A stretch of DNA of 64,000 bases, from assembly GCF_021026295.1 (NCBI RefSeq), contig NZ_JAJNDA010000008.1, forward strand, positions 1-64,000. The letters run 5' to 3'. The notes under the pieces are model-generated. The model was given only the letters and a program-made list of their open reading frames with translations, did not search any database and was not told the DNA's origin. Made by a program: the position numbers and the translations under genes. The DNA is from Actinomycetospora soli. GTDB taxonomy: Bacteria > Actinomycetota > Actinomycetes > Mycobacteriales > Pseudonocardiaceae. Shown here one piece after another: positions 15,500 to 24,147 of the stretch (positions are counted from its first letter, which is position 1; every line of letters begins with the position of its first letter).

Positions 15500-16528
15500 G
15501 TGGGGACAGAGGAACCGGACACCGGTGCGGTGCTGGCCGCCGCGTTGACCCGGCCCGTGTGCGTGCTCGGGCTCGGGCTGATCGGCGGGTCGCTGCTGCG
15601 CGCCGCCACCGACGCGGGCCGCGAGGCCTGGGGTGCGTCGGCGTCGGAGACGACGATCGAGAAGGCGCGCGCCGACGGCTACGACGTGAGCGACACCGTC
15701 GCCGACGCCGTGCGCCGGGCCGCGGACACCGACGCCCTCGTGGTCGTCGCCGTGCCGCTCACGTCGATGGACGACGTGCTCGCGGTCGTCGGCAAGGAGG
15801 CCCCGGACTGCCGGCTCACCGACGTCACCAGCGTCAAGGAGCCGGTGCGCGACGCCGTCGAGCGCTGGGCGCCGGGCTCCCGCTTCGTCGGCGGGCACCC
15901 GATGACCGGCACCGAGTTCTCCGGCTGGGACGCGGGCTCGCTGCAGCTGTTCCACGACAAGGTGTGGGTGGTGGCCACCGACGACGACACCGACCTCGCC
16001 GTCTGGGCCGACGTCGTCGCGCTCGCCCTCGCGTGCGGCGCCACCGTGGTGCCCGCGGCGTCCGACGAGCACGACGTCGCCGTCGCCCGCATCTCGCACC
16101 TCCCGCACCTGCTCGCCGCGGTCCTGGCGGCGGTCGGCGCCGACGGCGGCGAGCTCGCCCTCGCCCTGGCCGCCGGCTCGTTCGCCGACGGCACCCGCGT
16201 CGCCGCCACCCGCCCCGAGCTGACCGCGGCGATGTGCGAGGGCAACCGCGCCTCGCTGCTCGCCGCGCTCGACGACGCCCTCGGCCGGCTCGGCGCCGCT
16301 CGCGGCTCGCTGGCGTCCACCGGCGGGCTGCTCGCGACGCTGACCGCGGGTCACGACGGGCGCGCCGCGCTCGACGCCGCCCGCCTCGACCGCCGGGAGG
16401 TCCGCGTCGACCTCGCCGGCACCCCCGTTGAGCACCTCGAGTCGATGCGCGAGCTCGGTCGCACCGGCGGCCGGATCATCGGGTGGACCGCCGAGGCCCT
16501 CGAGGCGGCGGCCCCGGCGGACGACTGA
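15500..16528 (+). CDS. tyrA: Prephenate dehydrogenase
   Basis: Converts prephenate to 4-hydroxyphenylpyruvate in tyrosine synthesis with NAD(P)+. The Rossmann start VCVLGLGLIGGSLLRAA is near residue 20. DVTSVKEPV and the FVGGHPMTGTEFSGW motif with the catalytic histidine follow. A helical dimerisation domain with HDVAVARISHLPHLLA comes next. There is no ACT domain. The GTG at 15500 (342 residues) is preferred on family length. An in-frame GTG at 15452 has a better ribosome-binding site and would add 16 residues. Confidence 0.9.
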   Translation: MGTEEPDTGAVLAAALTRPVCVLGLGLIGGSLLRAATDAGREAWGASASETTIEKARADGYDVSDTVADAVRRAADTDALVVVAVPLTSMDDVLAVVGKEAPDCRLTDVTSVKEPVRDAVERWAPGSRFVGGHPMTGTEFSGWDAGSLQLFHDKVWVVATDDDTDLAVWADVVALALACGATVVPAASDEHDVAVARISHLPHLLAAVLAAVGADGGELALALAAGSFADGTRVAATRPELTAAMCEGNRASLLAALDDALGRLGAARGSLASTGGLLATLTAGHDGRAALDAARLDRREVRVDLAGTPVEHLESMRELGRTGGRIIGWTAEALEAAAPADD

Positions 16529-16579
16529 GCCGACCGCCGTCGTCGACCGTCGTACCGGGCCGACACCCGCCGGTGCCGG

Positions 16580-17509
16580 TCAGGCGGGCACGCTCGCGTC
16601 GAGCGACACCCCGGTGACCCGCTCCGCCGCCGCCCAGTAGCGGGCGGCGAGGTCGACGTCCGCGGCCGCCCGCGGGGCGCGCACCCGGGCGGTGCGTCCC
16701 CGCACCTGCAGCAGCCCGGTCGGACCCCACCCGGTCGGTCCCCAGTAGGTGCCGTTCGCGGCGCCGGGGTCGGTGGCCGCCACGAGCATCGGCTCCGCCC
16801 CGGTGTCCACCTCCTGCAGCGGGAGCAGCCGCTGGAGCCGCGGCATCTCGCGCGGCGCGCCCCCGCCGGGCACGGTGCTGTTCGCGAACAGCTCGGTCCG
16901 CGTGATGCCGGGGTGGGCGCCGAGGCTGCGCAGGTCCCAGCCGCGCGTGTCGGCGACGCGCGCGAGGTGGTTGGCCAGCAGCTGGTCGGCGAGCTTCGTC
17001 GCGCCGTAGACGAGGGTCGGGGAGTAGCGCCGCGGCACCTCCGGGCGCTCCGGGTCGACCCGGCCCGTCCACGCGGCCGTGCTGCTCATCCACACGACGC
17101 GGGCGCCCGGCGCGGCGAGCAACTGCGGGAGCAGGCGGACGGTGAGCGCGAACGGTCCGAGGACGTTCGAGGCCGTCTGCAGTTCGAAGCCGTCGACGGT
17201 GAGGTGCTGCTCGGGCACCGCCATCACGCCGGCGTTGTTGAGCAGCAGGTCGACGGGGCCGTCCACCCCCTCCGCGAACGCGCGCACCGACGCCTGGTCG
17301 GCGAGGTCGAGCCGCCGCACCTCCACCGCCGCGCCGGGCGCGCGGCTCAGGATCTCGGCGCGGGCGGCCTCCCCCTTCTCGGACGAGCGGACGGCGAGGA
17401 CGACCCGCGCGCCGGCCGCCGCCAGCCGCGCGGCGGCCTCCTTCCCGGTCCCGCTGTTGGCCCCGGTGACGACGGCGGTCCGTCCGGTCTGGTCGGGCAC
17501 GGAGTACAT
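16580..17509 (-). CDS. Short-chain dehydrogenase/reductase (retinol dehydrogenase-like)
   Basis: A 309-residue SDR. The nucleotide-binding motif [12 protein letters not shown] is near residue 15 (Thr replaces the usual Ile of GIG). NNAG follows, then the active site with WMSSTAAW and YGATK. The extended C-terminus matches WW-oxidoreductase/retinol dehydrogenase-like SDRs. It is divergent from a TetR gene, and the 103-bp gap holds three copies of a GACCG-N-CGGTC dyad. That makes it a probable target of that repressor. Substrate unknown. Confidence 0.9.
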   Translation of the reverse strand: MYSVPDQTGRTAVVTGANSGTGKEAAARLAAAGARVVLAVRSSEKGEAARAEILSRAPGAAVEVRRLDLADQASVRAFAEGVDGPVDLLLNNAGVMAVPEQHLTVDGFELQTASNVLGPFALTVRLLPQLLAAPGARVVWMSSTAAWTGRVDPERPEVPRRYSPTLVYGATKLADQLLANHLARVADTRGWDLRSLGAHPGITRTELFANSTVPGGGAPREMPRLQRLLPLQEVDTGAEPMLVAATDPGAANGTYWGPTGWGPTGLLQVRGRTARVRAPRAAADVDLAARYWAAAERVTGVSLDASVPA

Positions 17510-17530
17510 GGCGACGCCCCTCAGGAAGAA

Positions 17531-17601
17531 GAGACCGGCGGTCTCTTGTGCCGTGAACGTATCGGACCGCCGGTCTGATACACAAGAGCCCGCCGGTCTG
17601 T
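17531..17601. promoter_or_regulatory. Cluster of TetR operator dyads
   Basis: Three related dyads centred on GACCG-N-CGGTC: GAGACCGGCGGTCTC at 17531-17545, TCGGACCGCCGGTCTGA at 17562-17578, and a degenerate AGCCCGCCGGTCTGT at 17587-17601. They lie between the SDR and TetR starts. Centres are about 32 and 24 bp apart. Operator function is inferred. Confidence 0.75.
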
Positions 17602-17612
17602 AATCTCCCGGT

Positions 17613-18269
17613 GTGACCTTCCGGCGGGCGCGCACCGACGACCAGCGCGACGAACGACGCCGCGCCGTCCTGGGCGCGCTCGCGGAGATGCTGGCCGAGA
17701 TGCCGGTCGCGCAGGTCAGCCTCAACGAGCTGGCGCGGCGGGTGGGCCTCGCGAAGTCGAACGTGCTGCGCTACGTCGAGTCCCGCGAGGCCGCCCTGCT
17801 CGCGCTGCTCGACGAACGCCTCGTCGAGTGGGTGGAGGAGCTCGAGTCGGCCCACCCCGTCGTCGGGACCCCCCGCGAGCGCGTGGACGCGCTGGCCGAC
17901 CTGTTCGCGACCACCCTGACCACCCGCCCGGTGCTCTGCGACCTGCTCGCCGCCCAGTCCGCCGTGCTCGAGCGGAACGTCTCGACCGACGTCGCCCTGC
18001 GCTACAAGCAGGGTCTGCGCGAGCTCGGCCTCCGGCTCGCCGGGGTCGTCCGGCGCTTCCTCGGCGAGCTCGACGACGACGCCGCCTTCCAGCTCGGCGC
18101 CGGCACCCTGCTCTGCGCCGGCACGGTGTTCACGGCCTGCCGGCCGACCCCGGCGATGGCCGCCGTCTACGAGCTCGACCCGACGCTGGCCGCGATGCGC
18201 GTGCTCCTGCCGGACACCTTGCGCGAGCTCGTCGCCGTGTTCGCGAGCGGACTGGTCGCGCGCGCCTGA
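17613..18269 (+). CDS. TetR-family transcriptional regulator
   Basis: A 218-residue repressor. The helix-turn-helix is at about residues 35-60 ([28 protein letters not shown]). The C-terminal domain from residue 75 is helical and resembles the AcrR/YsiA-type ligand domain. GTG start. It is divergent from the SDR gene with three dyads between, so it probably autoregulates and represses the SDR. It ends 6 bp before the convergent degenerate-ligase gene. Confidence 0.9.
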   Translation: MTFRRARTDDQRDERRRAVLGALAEMLAEMPVAQVSLNELARRVGLAKSNVLRYVESREAALLALLDERLVEWVEELESAHPVVGTPRERVDALADLFATTLTTRPVLCDLLAAQSAVLERNVSTDVALRYKQGLRELGLRLAGVVRRFLGELDDDAAFQLGAGTLLCAGTVFTACRPTPAMAAVYELDPTLAAMRVLLPDTLRELVAVFASGLVARA

Positions 18270-18275
18270 CGGGCG

Positions 18276-19070
18276 TCACCACAGACCCGGCGGGTCCTCC
18301 TGGCCGCGGCTGTGCCGCCCGCGGGTCACCTTGCCCGACGGCGGGTGCGGCGGGGCCGACGCGTCGGCCGGCGGCAGGGCGGACAGCGCCGGCCCGGCCG
18401 GGGGCTGCTCGGCCGTCGGGAGGTCGACCGACGTCGCGGCGGTCGGCGCGGTGGGTGCCTCCGCGGGCGCCACGACCCGCAGCCAGTCCGCGGCTGCCTC
18501 CGCGTCGTAGGGCGTGTCCCGGCGCCGGGCCATGACGCCCGGCAGCCCCTGCTCGCGCACCCCGGCGAGCAGCGCCGGCCCGTCGTCGTACACCGGGGAC
18601 ACCTGGATGCGACCGACCTCGTCGAGGCTCAGCCGTCCGAGGGTGGCCCGGCGCTCGTCGAGCGGGCGCTCGGTCAGCGGGACGCCGTAGAGCCGCAGGA
18701 CGTCGTAGACCATGAGGATCGCGGGGCGGGCCCGCGCGAGCGTGCGCGCCTTGCGCGGGTCGGCCCGGCGCAGCCGGTCGAACAGCGCGAGCGACGACGG
18801 CTGCCCGGCGTCGAGCAGCACCGCCTCGCCGTCGAACAGCCCGTCGGGCACCACCTCGGCCAGCGGCGCGAACTCGGGGAACCGCGCGGTGACGTCGTCC
18901 CCCTCGAGCGTGCGCAGGCAGAGCGTCCCGTCCTCGACGTCGGCCAGCAGGCGGATGCCGCTCCAGTCCACCTCGTAGGACCATTCCGGGCCCACGGGCA
19001 GCCGCCCCGGCACCGGCTGCATGGGCCGGATGCCGGCTCCGCGCACGCCGACGTCCTGCATGCCCCACAT
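18276..19070 (-). CDS. Degenerate ATP-dependent DNA ligase-like protein next to ku
   Basis: A 264-residue protein. Residues 14-200 align by eye with the LigD nucleotidyltransferase domain: IRPMQPVPG, DVTARFPEFAPLA, LFDGEAVLLD, ILMVYDVLRLYG, RPLDERRATL. The adenylated lysine of motif I is Asp35 and its partner Asp is Ser37 (YEVDWSGIR). Motif IV reads PGVMAR instead of EGVVAK. Motif V and the whole OB domain are absent, replaced by a Pro/Ala-rich tail of about 60 residues. Ligation activity is therefore not expected. It is divergently paired with ku across 154 bp, which suggests a role in end-joining as a non-catalytic partner. A second start at 19061 is possible. Confidence 0.82.
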   Translation of the reverse strand: MWGMQDVGVRGAGIRPMQPVPGRLPVGPEWSYEVDWSGIRLLADVEDGTLCLRTLEGDDVTARFPEFAPLAEVVPDGLFDGEAVLLDAGQPSSLALFDRLRRADPRKARTLARARPAILMVYDVLRLYGVPLTERPLDERRATLGRLSLDEVGRIQVSPVYDDGPALLAGVREQGLPGVMARRRDTPYDAEAAADWLRVVAPAEAPTAPTAATSVDLPTAEQPPAGPALSALPPADASAPPHPPSGKVTRGRHSRGQEDPPGLW

Positions 19071-19224
19071 CGTGCCCCGAGGGTCCGACAACCTCGCCGC
19101 CGACACCCCGACCGTGGACGCCGCGCGGTACCCGCCCGCGGAAATCCTGTGAGTCGCGACGCGTGTGGGGCATCCTGGGGTCGAGCACCGGTGACGCCCG
19201 GTGACGAGCGGAGGGAGCCGCGCG

Positions 19225-20199
19225 ATGCGCGCGATCTGGAGCGGCGCGGTGTCGTTCGGGCTGGTCAACGTCCCGGTCCGGCTCTACGCCGCGACCTCGA
19301 ACCACGACATCCGGTTCCACCAGGTGCACGAGGTCGACGGCGGGCGCATCCGCCAGAAGCGCACGTGCTCGGTGTGCGGCGAGGAGGTGGCCTACTCCGA
19401 GATCGCGAAGGGTTACGAGACCGACGACGGGCAGCTGATCATGCTCGACGACGACGACCTCGCCACCCTGCCCACCGCGACCGGCCACGAGATCGACGTC
19501 GTGCAGTTCGTCCCCGCCGACCAGGTCGACCCGCTGCTGCTGGACAAGAGCTACTACCTGGAGCCCGAGAACAAGGCGCTCAAGCCGTACTCGCTGCTGC
19601 GCGAGGCCCTGCGCGAGACCGACCGGATGGCGCTGGTGAAGGTCGCGCTGCGCCAGCGGGAGACGTTGGCCCTGCTGCGCGTCCGGGACAACGCGATCGT
19701 GCTGCAGACGATGCTCTGGCCCGACGAGGTCCGCGAGGCCGAGTTCCCGGTGCTCGACAACGACGTCGAGGTCCGCCCGCAGGAGATGGCGATGGCGTCG
19801 TCGCTCATCGACTCGCTCTCCGGCGACTTCGAGGTCGACGAGTTCGAGGACGAGTACCGCAAGGCCGTCGGCGACCTGATCGAGTACAAGCGTGAGCACG
19901 GCGGCGGTCGTCCGGCCCCGGAGGAGGCGCCCGCCGAGGACGCCGACGACATGACCGACCTGCTCACCGCACTGCGCCGCTCCGTGGAGGCGGCGGGCGG
20001 GAAGGCCGCGGACTCGCCGTCCTCGCCGAAGAAGGACGAGGACGAGGCCCCGGCCGAGGAGCCGGCGAAGAAGACGACCCGGAAGCGGTCGGGCGCGAAG
20101 GCCGACGACGACGCGTCGACCACGAAGAAGACGACCACCACCCGCTCGCGCCGGAAGAAGTCCGACGACGAGAAGGCCGCGGAGGAGAAGGCCAGCTAG
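19225..20199 (+). CDS. ku: Ku, non-homologous end-joining DNA-binding protein
   Basis: A 324-residue bacterial Ku that encircles double-strand DNA ends and recruits LigD. It starts MRAIWSGAVSFGLVNVPVRL, the canonical opening. The zinc-hook-like CSVCGEEV is near residue 51 and the core PENKALKPYSLLREALRE near residue 115. The C-terminus from residue 230 is a long acidic then Lys/Thr/Arg-rich tail, as in actinobacterial Ku proteins that bind DNA internally. GGAGG lies upstream of the ATG. No LigD polymerase or active ligase is in the window; only the degenerate ligase faces it. Confidence 0.95.
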   Translation: MRAIWSGAVSFGLVNVPVRLYAATSNHDIRFHQVHEVDGGRIRQKRTCSVCGEEVAYSEIAKGYETDDGQLIMLDDDDLATLPTATGHEIDVVQFVPADQVDPLLLDKSYYLEPENKALKPYSLLREALRETDRMALVKVALRQRETLALLRVRDNAIVLQTMLWPDEVREAEFPVLDNDVEVRPQEMAMASSLIDSLSGDFEVDEFEDEYRKAVGDLIEYKREHGGGRPAPEEAPAEDADDMTDLLTALRRSVEAAGGKAADSPSSPKKDEDEAPAEEPAKKTTRKRSGAKADDDASTTKKTTTTRSRRKKSDDEKAAEEKAS

Positions 20200-20215
20200 T
20201 CGGGCCGCCGCGACG

Positions 20216-20265
20216 GTGGGGCGTTCCTGGCGTCCAGTGCAAGCAGTGACGCACTGCTTGCACCG
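20216..20265 (+). repeat. R2-family repeat with perfect hairpin (also likely terminator)
   Basis: Contains a perfect 12-bp inverted repeat, GTGCAAGCAGTG (20237-20248) and CACTGCTTGCAC (20252-20263), with a 3-nt loop. It sits between convergent ku and the metal-binding gene, so it can terminate both. The GCAGTGACGCA-TGCTTGC part is shared with copies at 34941-34959 and 35156-35174. Confidence 0.8.
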
Positions 20266-20276
20266 GAGGTGACCGA

Positions 20277-20507
20277 CTAGGAGGCGCGGACGTAGGCGTC
20301 CCGGTTCGGGACGTCGTAGCCCTGGTCCTCGATCGCCTCGACGACGGAGCCGAGCTGCAGCTCGTCGTCGTGCTCGACGCGCACGACGCGGTTCTCGAGG
20401 TCGACGTCGATGCCCTCGACGCCGTCGATCGGCGAGAGCGCACCCTCGATCGCGGTGCGGCAGTGGTCGCAGTGGATCTCGGGGACCGAGAGAGTCGTCG
20501 TGGCCAT
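20277..20507 (-). CDS. Heavy-metal-associated domain protein (CopZ-like copper chaperone)
   Basis: A 76-residue single HMA domain with the metal site IHCDHCRTAI (CxxC) near residue 13, the beta strand GVEGIDVDLENRVVRVEHD, and a C-terminal EDQGYDV block. Such proteins carry Cu(I) to a P-type ATPase or repressor. No copper ATPase or CsoR gene is adjacent. Converges with ku across an R2-type hairpin. Confidence 0.9.
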   Translation of the reverse strand: MATTTLSVPEIHCDHCRTAIEGALSPIDGVEGIDVDLENRVVRVEHDDELQLGSVVEAIEDQGYDVPNRDAYVRAS

Positions 20508-20695
20508 GGGAGTCCTTCCGAACGTCGGGGGGTCGCCCGCGACGGTGCCACGCCCGCGATCGTGGCGTGGCGCCCACCCCGGTGTGCGTTTCGCACGACG
20601 GGTGCCGGGGATCCCGGGCCTGTCCGTCGGCCGTCGCGCCGACTCTTACCCCCCGAGGGTATCCCACCTGCAGTTTCGAGGAGTGTCGCATCGTC

Positions 20696-21286
20696 ATGGC
20701 CACATCGGACCGCCCGCTCGAGGGCCGCACCATCGGGTTCCTCGCCGCCAAGGAGGGCACCGAGCAGGTCGAGCTGACCGAGCCCTGGAAGGCCGTGCAG
20801 AACGCCGGCGGCACCCCGGTGCTGATCTCGGAGACGCCCGGCTCCATCCAGGCCTTCAACCACCTCGACCAGGGTGACCGCTTCGACGTCGACGCGGTGG
20901 TCAGCCAGGTCAAGACCGACAACTACGACGGGTTCGTGCTGCCCGGCGGGGTCGCCAACCCCGACCTGCTGCGCACCATCCCGAACTTCGTCCGCCTCGT
21001 CGGCGAGGCGTTCGCGGTCGGCCTGCCGGTCGCCGCGATCTGCCACGCGCCGTGGCTGCTCATCGAGGCCGACGTCGTCCGCGGCCGTCGCATGACCTCG
21101 TTCCCGAGCCTCGCCACCGACCTGCGCAACGCCGGCGCGGAGTGGGTCGACGAGGAGGTCGTGGTCGACGACAAGCTGATCACCAGCCGCAACCCCGACG
21201 ACCTGCCGGCCTTCTGCGCCACGCTCGTCGAGGAGTTCGCGAAGGCCGAGAAGCAGGCCGAGATCCACGCCGCCGAGGTGCGGTAG
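20696..21286 (+). CDS. DJ-1/PfpI-family protein
   Basis: A 196-residue class I glutamine amidotransferase-like protein. The nucleophile elbow AAICHAPWLL with its reactive cysteine is near residue 115. The acidic partner lies in the DGFVLPGG block. RRMTSFPSLATDLRNAGAEWVDEE follows. This is the YhbO/PfpI branch, linked to stress protection, deglycase or protease claims. The ATG at 20696 is chosen; GAGGAG lies upstream. A hairpin terminator follows 8 bp after the stop. Confidence 0.92.
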   Translation: MATSDRPLEGRTIGFLAAKEGTEQVELTEPWKAVQNAGGTPVLISETPGSIQAFNHLDQGDRFDVDAVVSQVKTDNYDGFVLPGGVANPDLLRTIPNFVRLVGEAFAVGLPVAAICHAPWLLIEADVVRGRRMTSFPSLATDLRNAGAEWVDEEVVVDDKLITSRNPDDLPAFCATLVEEFAKAEKQAEIHAAEVR

Positions 21287-21294
21287 CCGCCCGT

Positions 21295-21328
21295 CCCGAC
21301 GACGGGTGCCCCGGCACCCGTCGTCGGG
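21295..21328 (+). terminator. Strong hairpin terminator
   Basis: A perfect 15-bp stem, CCCGACGACGGGTGC against GCACCCGTCGTCGGG, with loop CCCG. It starts 8 bp after the PfpI-like stop codon. Confidence 0.85.
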
Positions 21329-21372
21329 ATCGCACGGACGTTCAGGACGCCGGGAGGGGGTACAGGACGGAC

Positions 21373-22479
21373 ATGCCCCGAGGCCGAGCCAGAGCCCTGC
21401 TCCTCCCCGCCGTCGCCGCGAGCCTCGTGCTCGCGGCCTGCGGTACCCAGGCCCCACCGGCCCCCGCCCCGACGTCGGCGCCGAGCGTCGCCCCCACCAC
21501 CGGGCTCCTCGTCCCGGGCGTGCCCACCGAGGGCACCCGCCCCGACACGACGAACCTCTCGCTCGCCGCCGAGCCGCAGTCGGCGCCCGTGCCGACCACG
21601 CCGCCGCCCGGCCGCCAGGTCGAGGTCGGCTCGGCCCCCGAGGGGGTCGTGGTGGACCCGGTGACCCGCACGGTCGCCGTCGCCACCCGCAACCCGAACT
21701 CACTGGTGCTGCTCGACGCGGACACCGGCGCGGTGCGCGGCCGCACCCCGCTGCCCGGCTTCGTGCGCCACCTGCAACTCGCCGCGCCCGGCGGCCCGAT
21801 CCTGGTGCCCGTCGAGAGCGCGAACGCCCTGGTCCGGGTGAACCTCCCCGCGGGTCAGGCCGACCCGCCGCTGTTCGTCGGCACCGTCCCGCACGACGCC
21901 ACGCAGGCCCCCAACGGCACGGTGATGACCGCGGACGAGCTCGGCGGCACCGTCTCGGCGATCCGCGGCGACCGCGTGGTGAAGATGTTCACCGACGCCG
22001 TCCAGCCCGCCGGTCTCGCCCCGGTGGGGGATCTGGTCGGACTGATCGACGTCCGCAAGGACGACCTGACGATCTACGACGTGAACACCCTGCGGATCGT
22101 GGGCAGCGCCCCGTCCGGGCAGGGCCCCACGCACCTCGTGGCCGACCGGCACGGCCGCATGATCGCCACCGACACGCGCGGCGACCAGGTCCTGGTGTTC
22201 CAGCCGAACCCGGACGGCCCGCCCACGCAGGTCGGCGCCGTGCCGCAGCCCGGTGGCCCCTACGGCATCACCTACGACCCGGTGCGCGACCGCGTGTGGG
22301 TCGCGTCCTCGGGGACCAACGTGGTGATCGGCTACGACATGACGAACCCGCAGCCCCGCGAGGTCGCCCGGGTCGCCACCGCGCAGGGCCCGTACACGCT
22401 CGGCGTCGACCCGACCTCCGGGCGGCTCTACATCGCGAGCGTGAACACCGGGGTCGTCCAGATCGTGGACGCCCCCTAG
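21373..22479 (+). CDS. Beta-propeller (YncE-like) lipoprotein
   Basis: A 368-residue exported lipoprotein. The signal peptide ends in the lipobox LAAC near residue 21, followed by a Pro/Ala/Thr-rich tether to about residue 75. The rest repeats the YncE/NHL-type pattern with blades of about 42 residues (PEGVVVDPVTRTVAVATR, GPTHLVADRHGRMIATD, PYGITYDPVRDRVWVAS, PYTLGVDPTSGRLYIAS). This implies a 6-7 bladed propeller. The ligand is unknown. The next gene is convergent, 4 bp away. Confidence 0.85.
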   Translation: MPRGRARALLLPAVAASLVLAACGTQAPPAPAPTSAPSVAPTTGLLVPGVPTEGTRPDTTNLSLAAEPQSAPVPTTPPPGRQVEVGSAPEGVVVDPVTRTVAVATRNPNSLVLLDADTGAVRGRTPLPGFVRHLQLAAPGGPILVPVESANALVRVNLPAGQADPPLFVGTVPHDATQAPNGTVMTADELGGTVSAIRGDRVVKMFTDAVQPAGLAPVGDLVGLIDVRKDDLTIYDVNTLRIVGSAPSGQGPTHLVADRHGRMIATDTRGDQVLVFQPNPDGPPTQVGAVPQPGGPYGITYDPVRDRVWVASSGTNVVIGYDMTNPQPREVARVATAQGPYTLGVDPTSGRLYIASVNTGVVQIVDAP

Positions 22480-22483
22480 GAGG

Positions 22484-24064
22484 TCAGCCGACCTTCCGGA
22501 ACACCCCCAGCCCGGGCACCTCGTTCCAGGCGTTGACCGTGAGCCGGGGGCCGGCGAACACGACGCCGGAGTTCCCGAAGGCGCTCTCCCCGCGCGGGGT
22601 GAACCAGAAGGTGTCGCCCGTCCAGTGCGCCAGCGGGTACTGCTGGCGCTCCGGCCCGACGACCATCGACAGGGACCCGTCGGGCGCCGCGCTCACCACG
22701 AGGTCGCCCCAGAAGTCGCTGCGCCAGGTCCCGACGTACGCGGTCGGGGCCTGCGGCGGCGTCACCTGCGGGGCGGGCTTCGTGTAGTCGGTCGGGTCGA
22801 CCGGCGCCGAGAGCTGGGCGAAGGCCTGCCGGTAGAGGGCGAGCCAGTCGCGGCTCTGCTTCCCGTTCTCGACCTGGTCGAAGAAGCGCTGGTTGATCGC
22901 CTCGGCGAGCCCGTCGGGCGTGCCGTTGGTGAGGGTGACGATCCCCAGGTCCTCGGTGGGGAGGAGCTTGACGTTGGTGCCCGACCCGGTCTGGAACGCC
23001 CCGGAGTGGTTCACCGACAGACGATCGGACGAGTCCCGCTCGACGTTCCAGCCCTCGCCGTAGAACTGGAACGGGCCGCCGACCTCCTCGACCGGAGCCC
23101 GCTGCACCTGCGGCCCCCACATCTGGTCGAGGTTCGCGGTGTCGATCACCGTGGTCGCGCCGTTCTTCCCCCCGGCGAGCAGCATCGTCATCCACTTGCT
23201 CATGTCGTCGACCGAGGTGCTGGCACCGCCCGCCGGCGCCTGCGGGTCCACGTCGAACGTGAGCGACGGCGTCCACGACCCGTTCGCCTCCCGCTTGTGC
23301 AGGGCCGCCCGGTCCGACCGGTTCGCGACGTCGGCGTAGCGGTAGCTCGACGAGGCCATCCCGAGCGGACCGAAGATCGTCTGCTGGGCGAGGTCGGCCC
23401 ACGTGGTCCCGGCGGCGGCCGCGGCCGCCTCACCACCCGCCGTCAGGCCGTAGTTGGTGTAGCTCCACCCGGTGCGGAACGGCTCGAGCGGCAGCAGCCG
23501 CTGGCGGGCGAGGATGTCGGCCTGCGAGTAGCCGAGGTCCTCGAGGATGTCGGTGGTGAACTGGCTCTCGGGCAGCCCGCTGCGGTGGGCGAGCATGTCG
23601 GCGACGGTGACGTTCGCGCCGACGTAGGGGTCGGAGAGCGTGAAGCCCGGCAGCCGCGAGGCGATCGTGTCCGTCCACGCCGCCCGCTTCTGCGTCGCCG
23701 CGGCGCCGATGACACTGCCGGCGATCGCCTTGGACACCGACGCGACCTGGAAGACGGTGTCCGCGTCCACCGGCTCCGGGCGCCCGACCTGGCGCACCCC
23801 GAAGCCCTTCGCGTAGACCACCCGGCCCTGGTGGACCACCGCGACCGCCGCCCCCGGGACGCCGGTCGCCTGCAGGTCGGCGGTGACGATGCCGTCGAGC
23901 GCCCCGACCGCGGCCGAGACGGCCTCCGGCGTGATCGCCCCGCCCCCCGGTGCGGGCGCGGCGGCGGGAGCGTCCGAGCTGCCCGGGGAGGAGGAGCACC
24001 CGGTCAGCGCCAGGGCCAGGACGGCCGCCGCCGTCACGAATTTCGTCACGCTCCGTGTCGTCAC
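22484..24064 (-). CDS. Serine hydrolase lipoprotein (class C beta-lactamase/DD-peptidase fold)
   Basis: A 526-residue lipoprotein with lipobox LTGC at residues 20-23. The penicillin-recognising fold carries SVSK (109-112) as the SxxK nucleophile and YTNYG as the YxN motif. A late NHSG takes the place of KTG. The C-terminal domain from about residue 410 is beta-rich (YVGTWRSDFWGDLVV), as in family members with a lipocalin-like extension. It probably hydrolyses a peptide, ester or amide in the cell wall; classical beta-lactamase activity cannot be assumed. GTG start. Confidence 0.9.
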   Translation of the reverse strand: MTTRSVTKFVTAAAVLALALTGCSSSPGSSDAPAAAPAPGGGAITPEAVSAAVGALDGIVTADLQATGVPGAAVAVVHQGRVVYAKGFGVRQVGRPEPVDADTVFQVASVSKAIAGSVIGAAATQKRAAWTDTIASRLPGFTLSDPYVGANVTVADMLAHRSGLPESQFTTDILEDLGYSQADILARQRLLPLEPFRTGWSYTNYGLTAGGEAAAAAAGTTWADLAQQTIFGPLGMASSSYRYADVANRSDRAALHKREANGSWTPSLTFDVDPQAPAGGASTSVDDMSKWMTMLLAGGKNGATTVIDTANLDQMWGPQVQRAPVEEVGGPFQFYGEGWNVERDSSDRLSVNHSGAFQTGSGTNVKLLPTEDLGIVTLTNGTPDGLAEAINQRFFDQVENGKQSRDWLALYRQAFAQLSAPVDPTDYTKPAPQVTPPQAPTAYVGTWRSDFWGDLVVSAAPDGSLSMVVGPERQQYPLAHWTGDTFWFTPRGESAFGNSGVVFAGPRLTVNAWNEVPGLGVFRKVG

Positions 24065-24147
24065 GTCCGCAATGTATGGCCCGGTCGGACGGCACGACAG
24101 GGAGCAGGATCGCGTTCCGGAAGGGACTCAGGTCCCGTCGTCGGCGC

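Noticed and set aside
18276-19070. Active LigD ligase partner of Ku
   Set aside because: The adenylated Lys, the following Asp, the motif IV Lys and the whole OB domain are missing.
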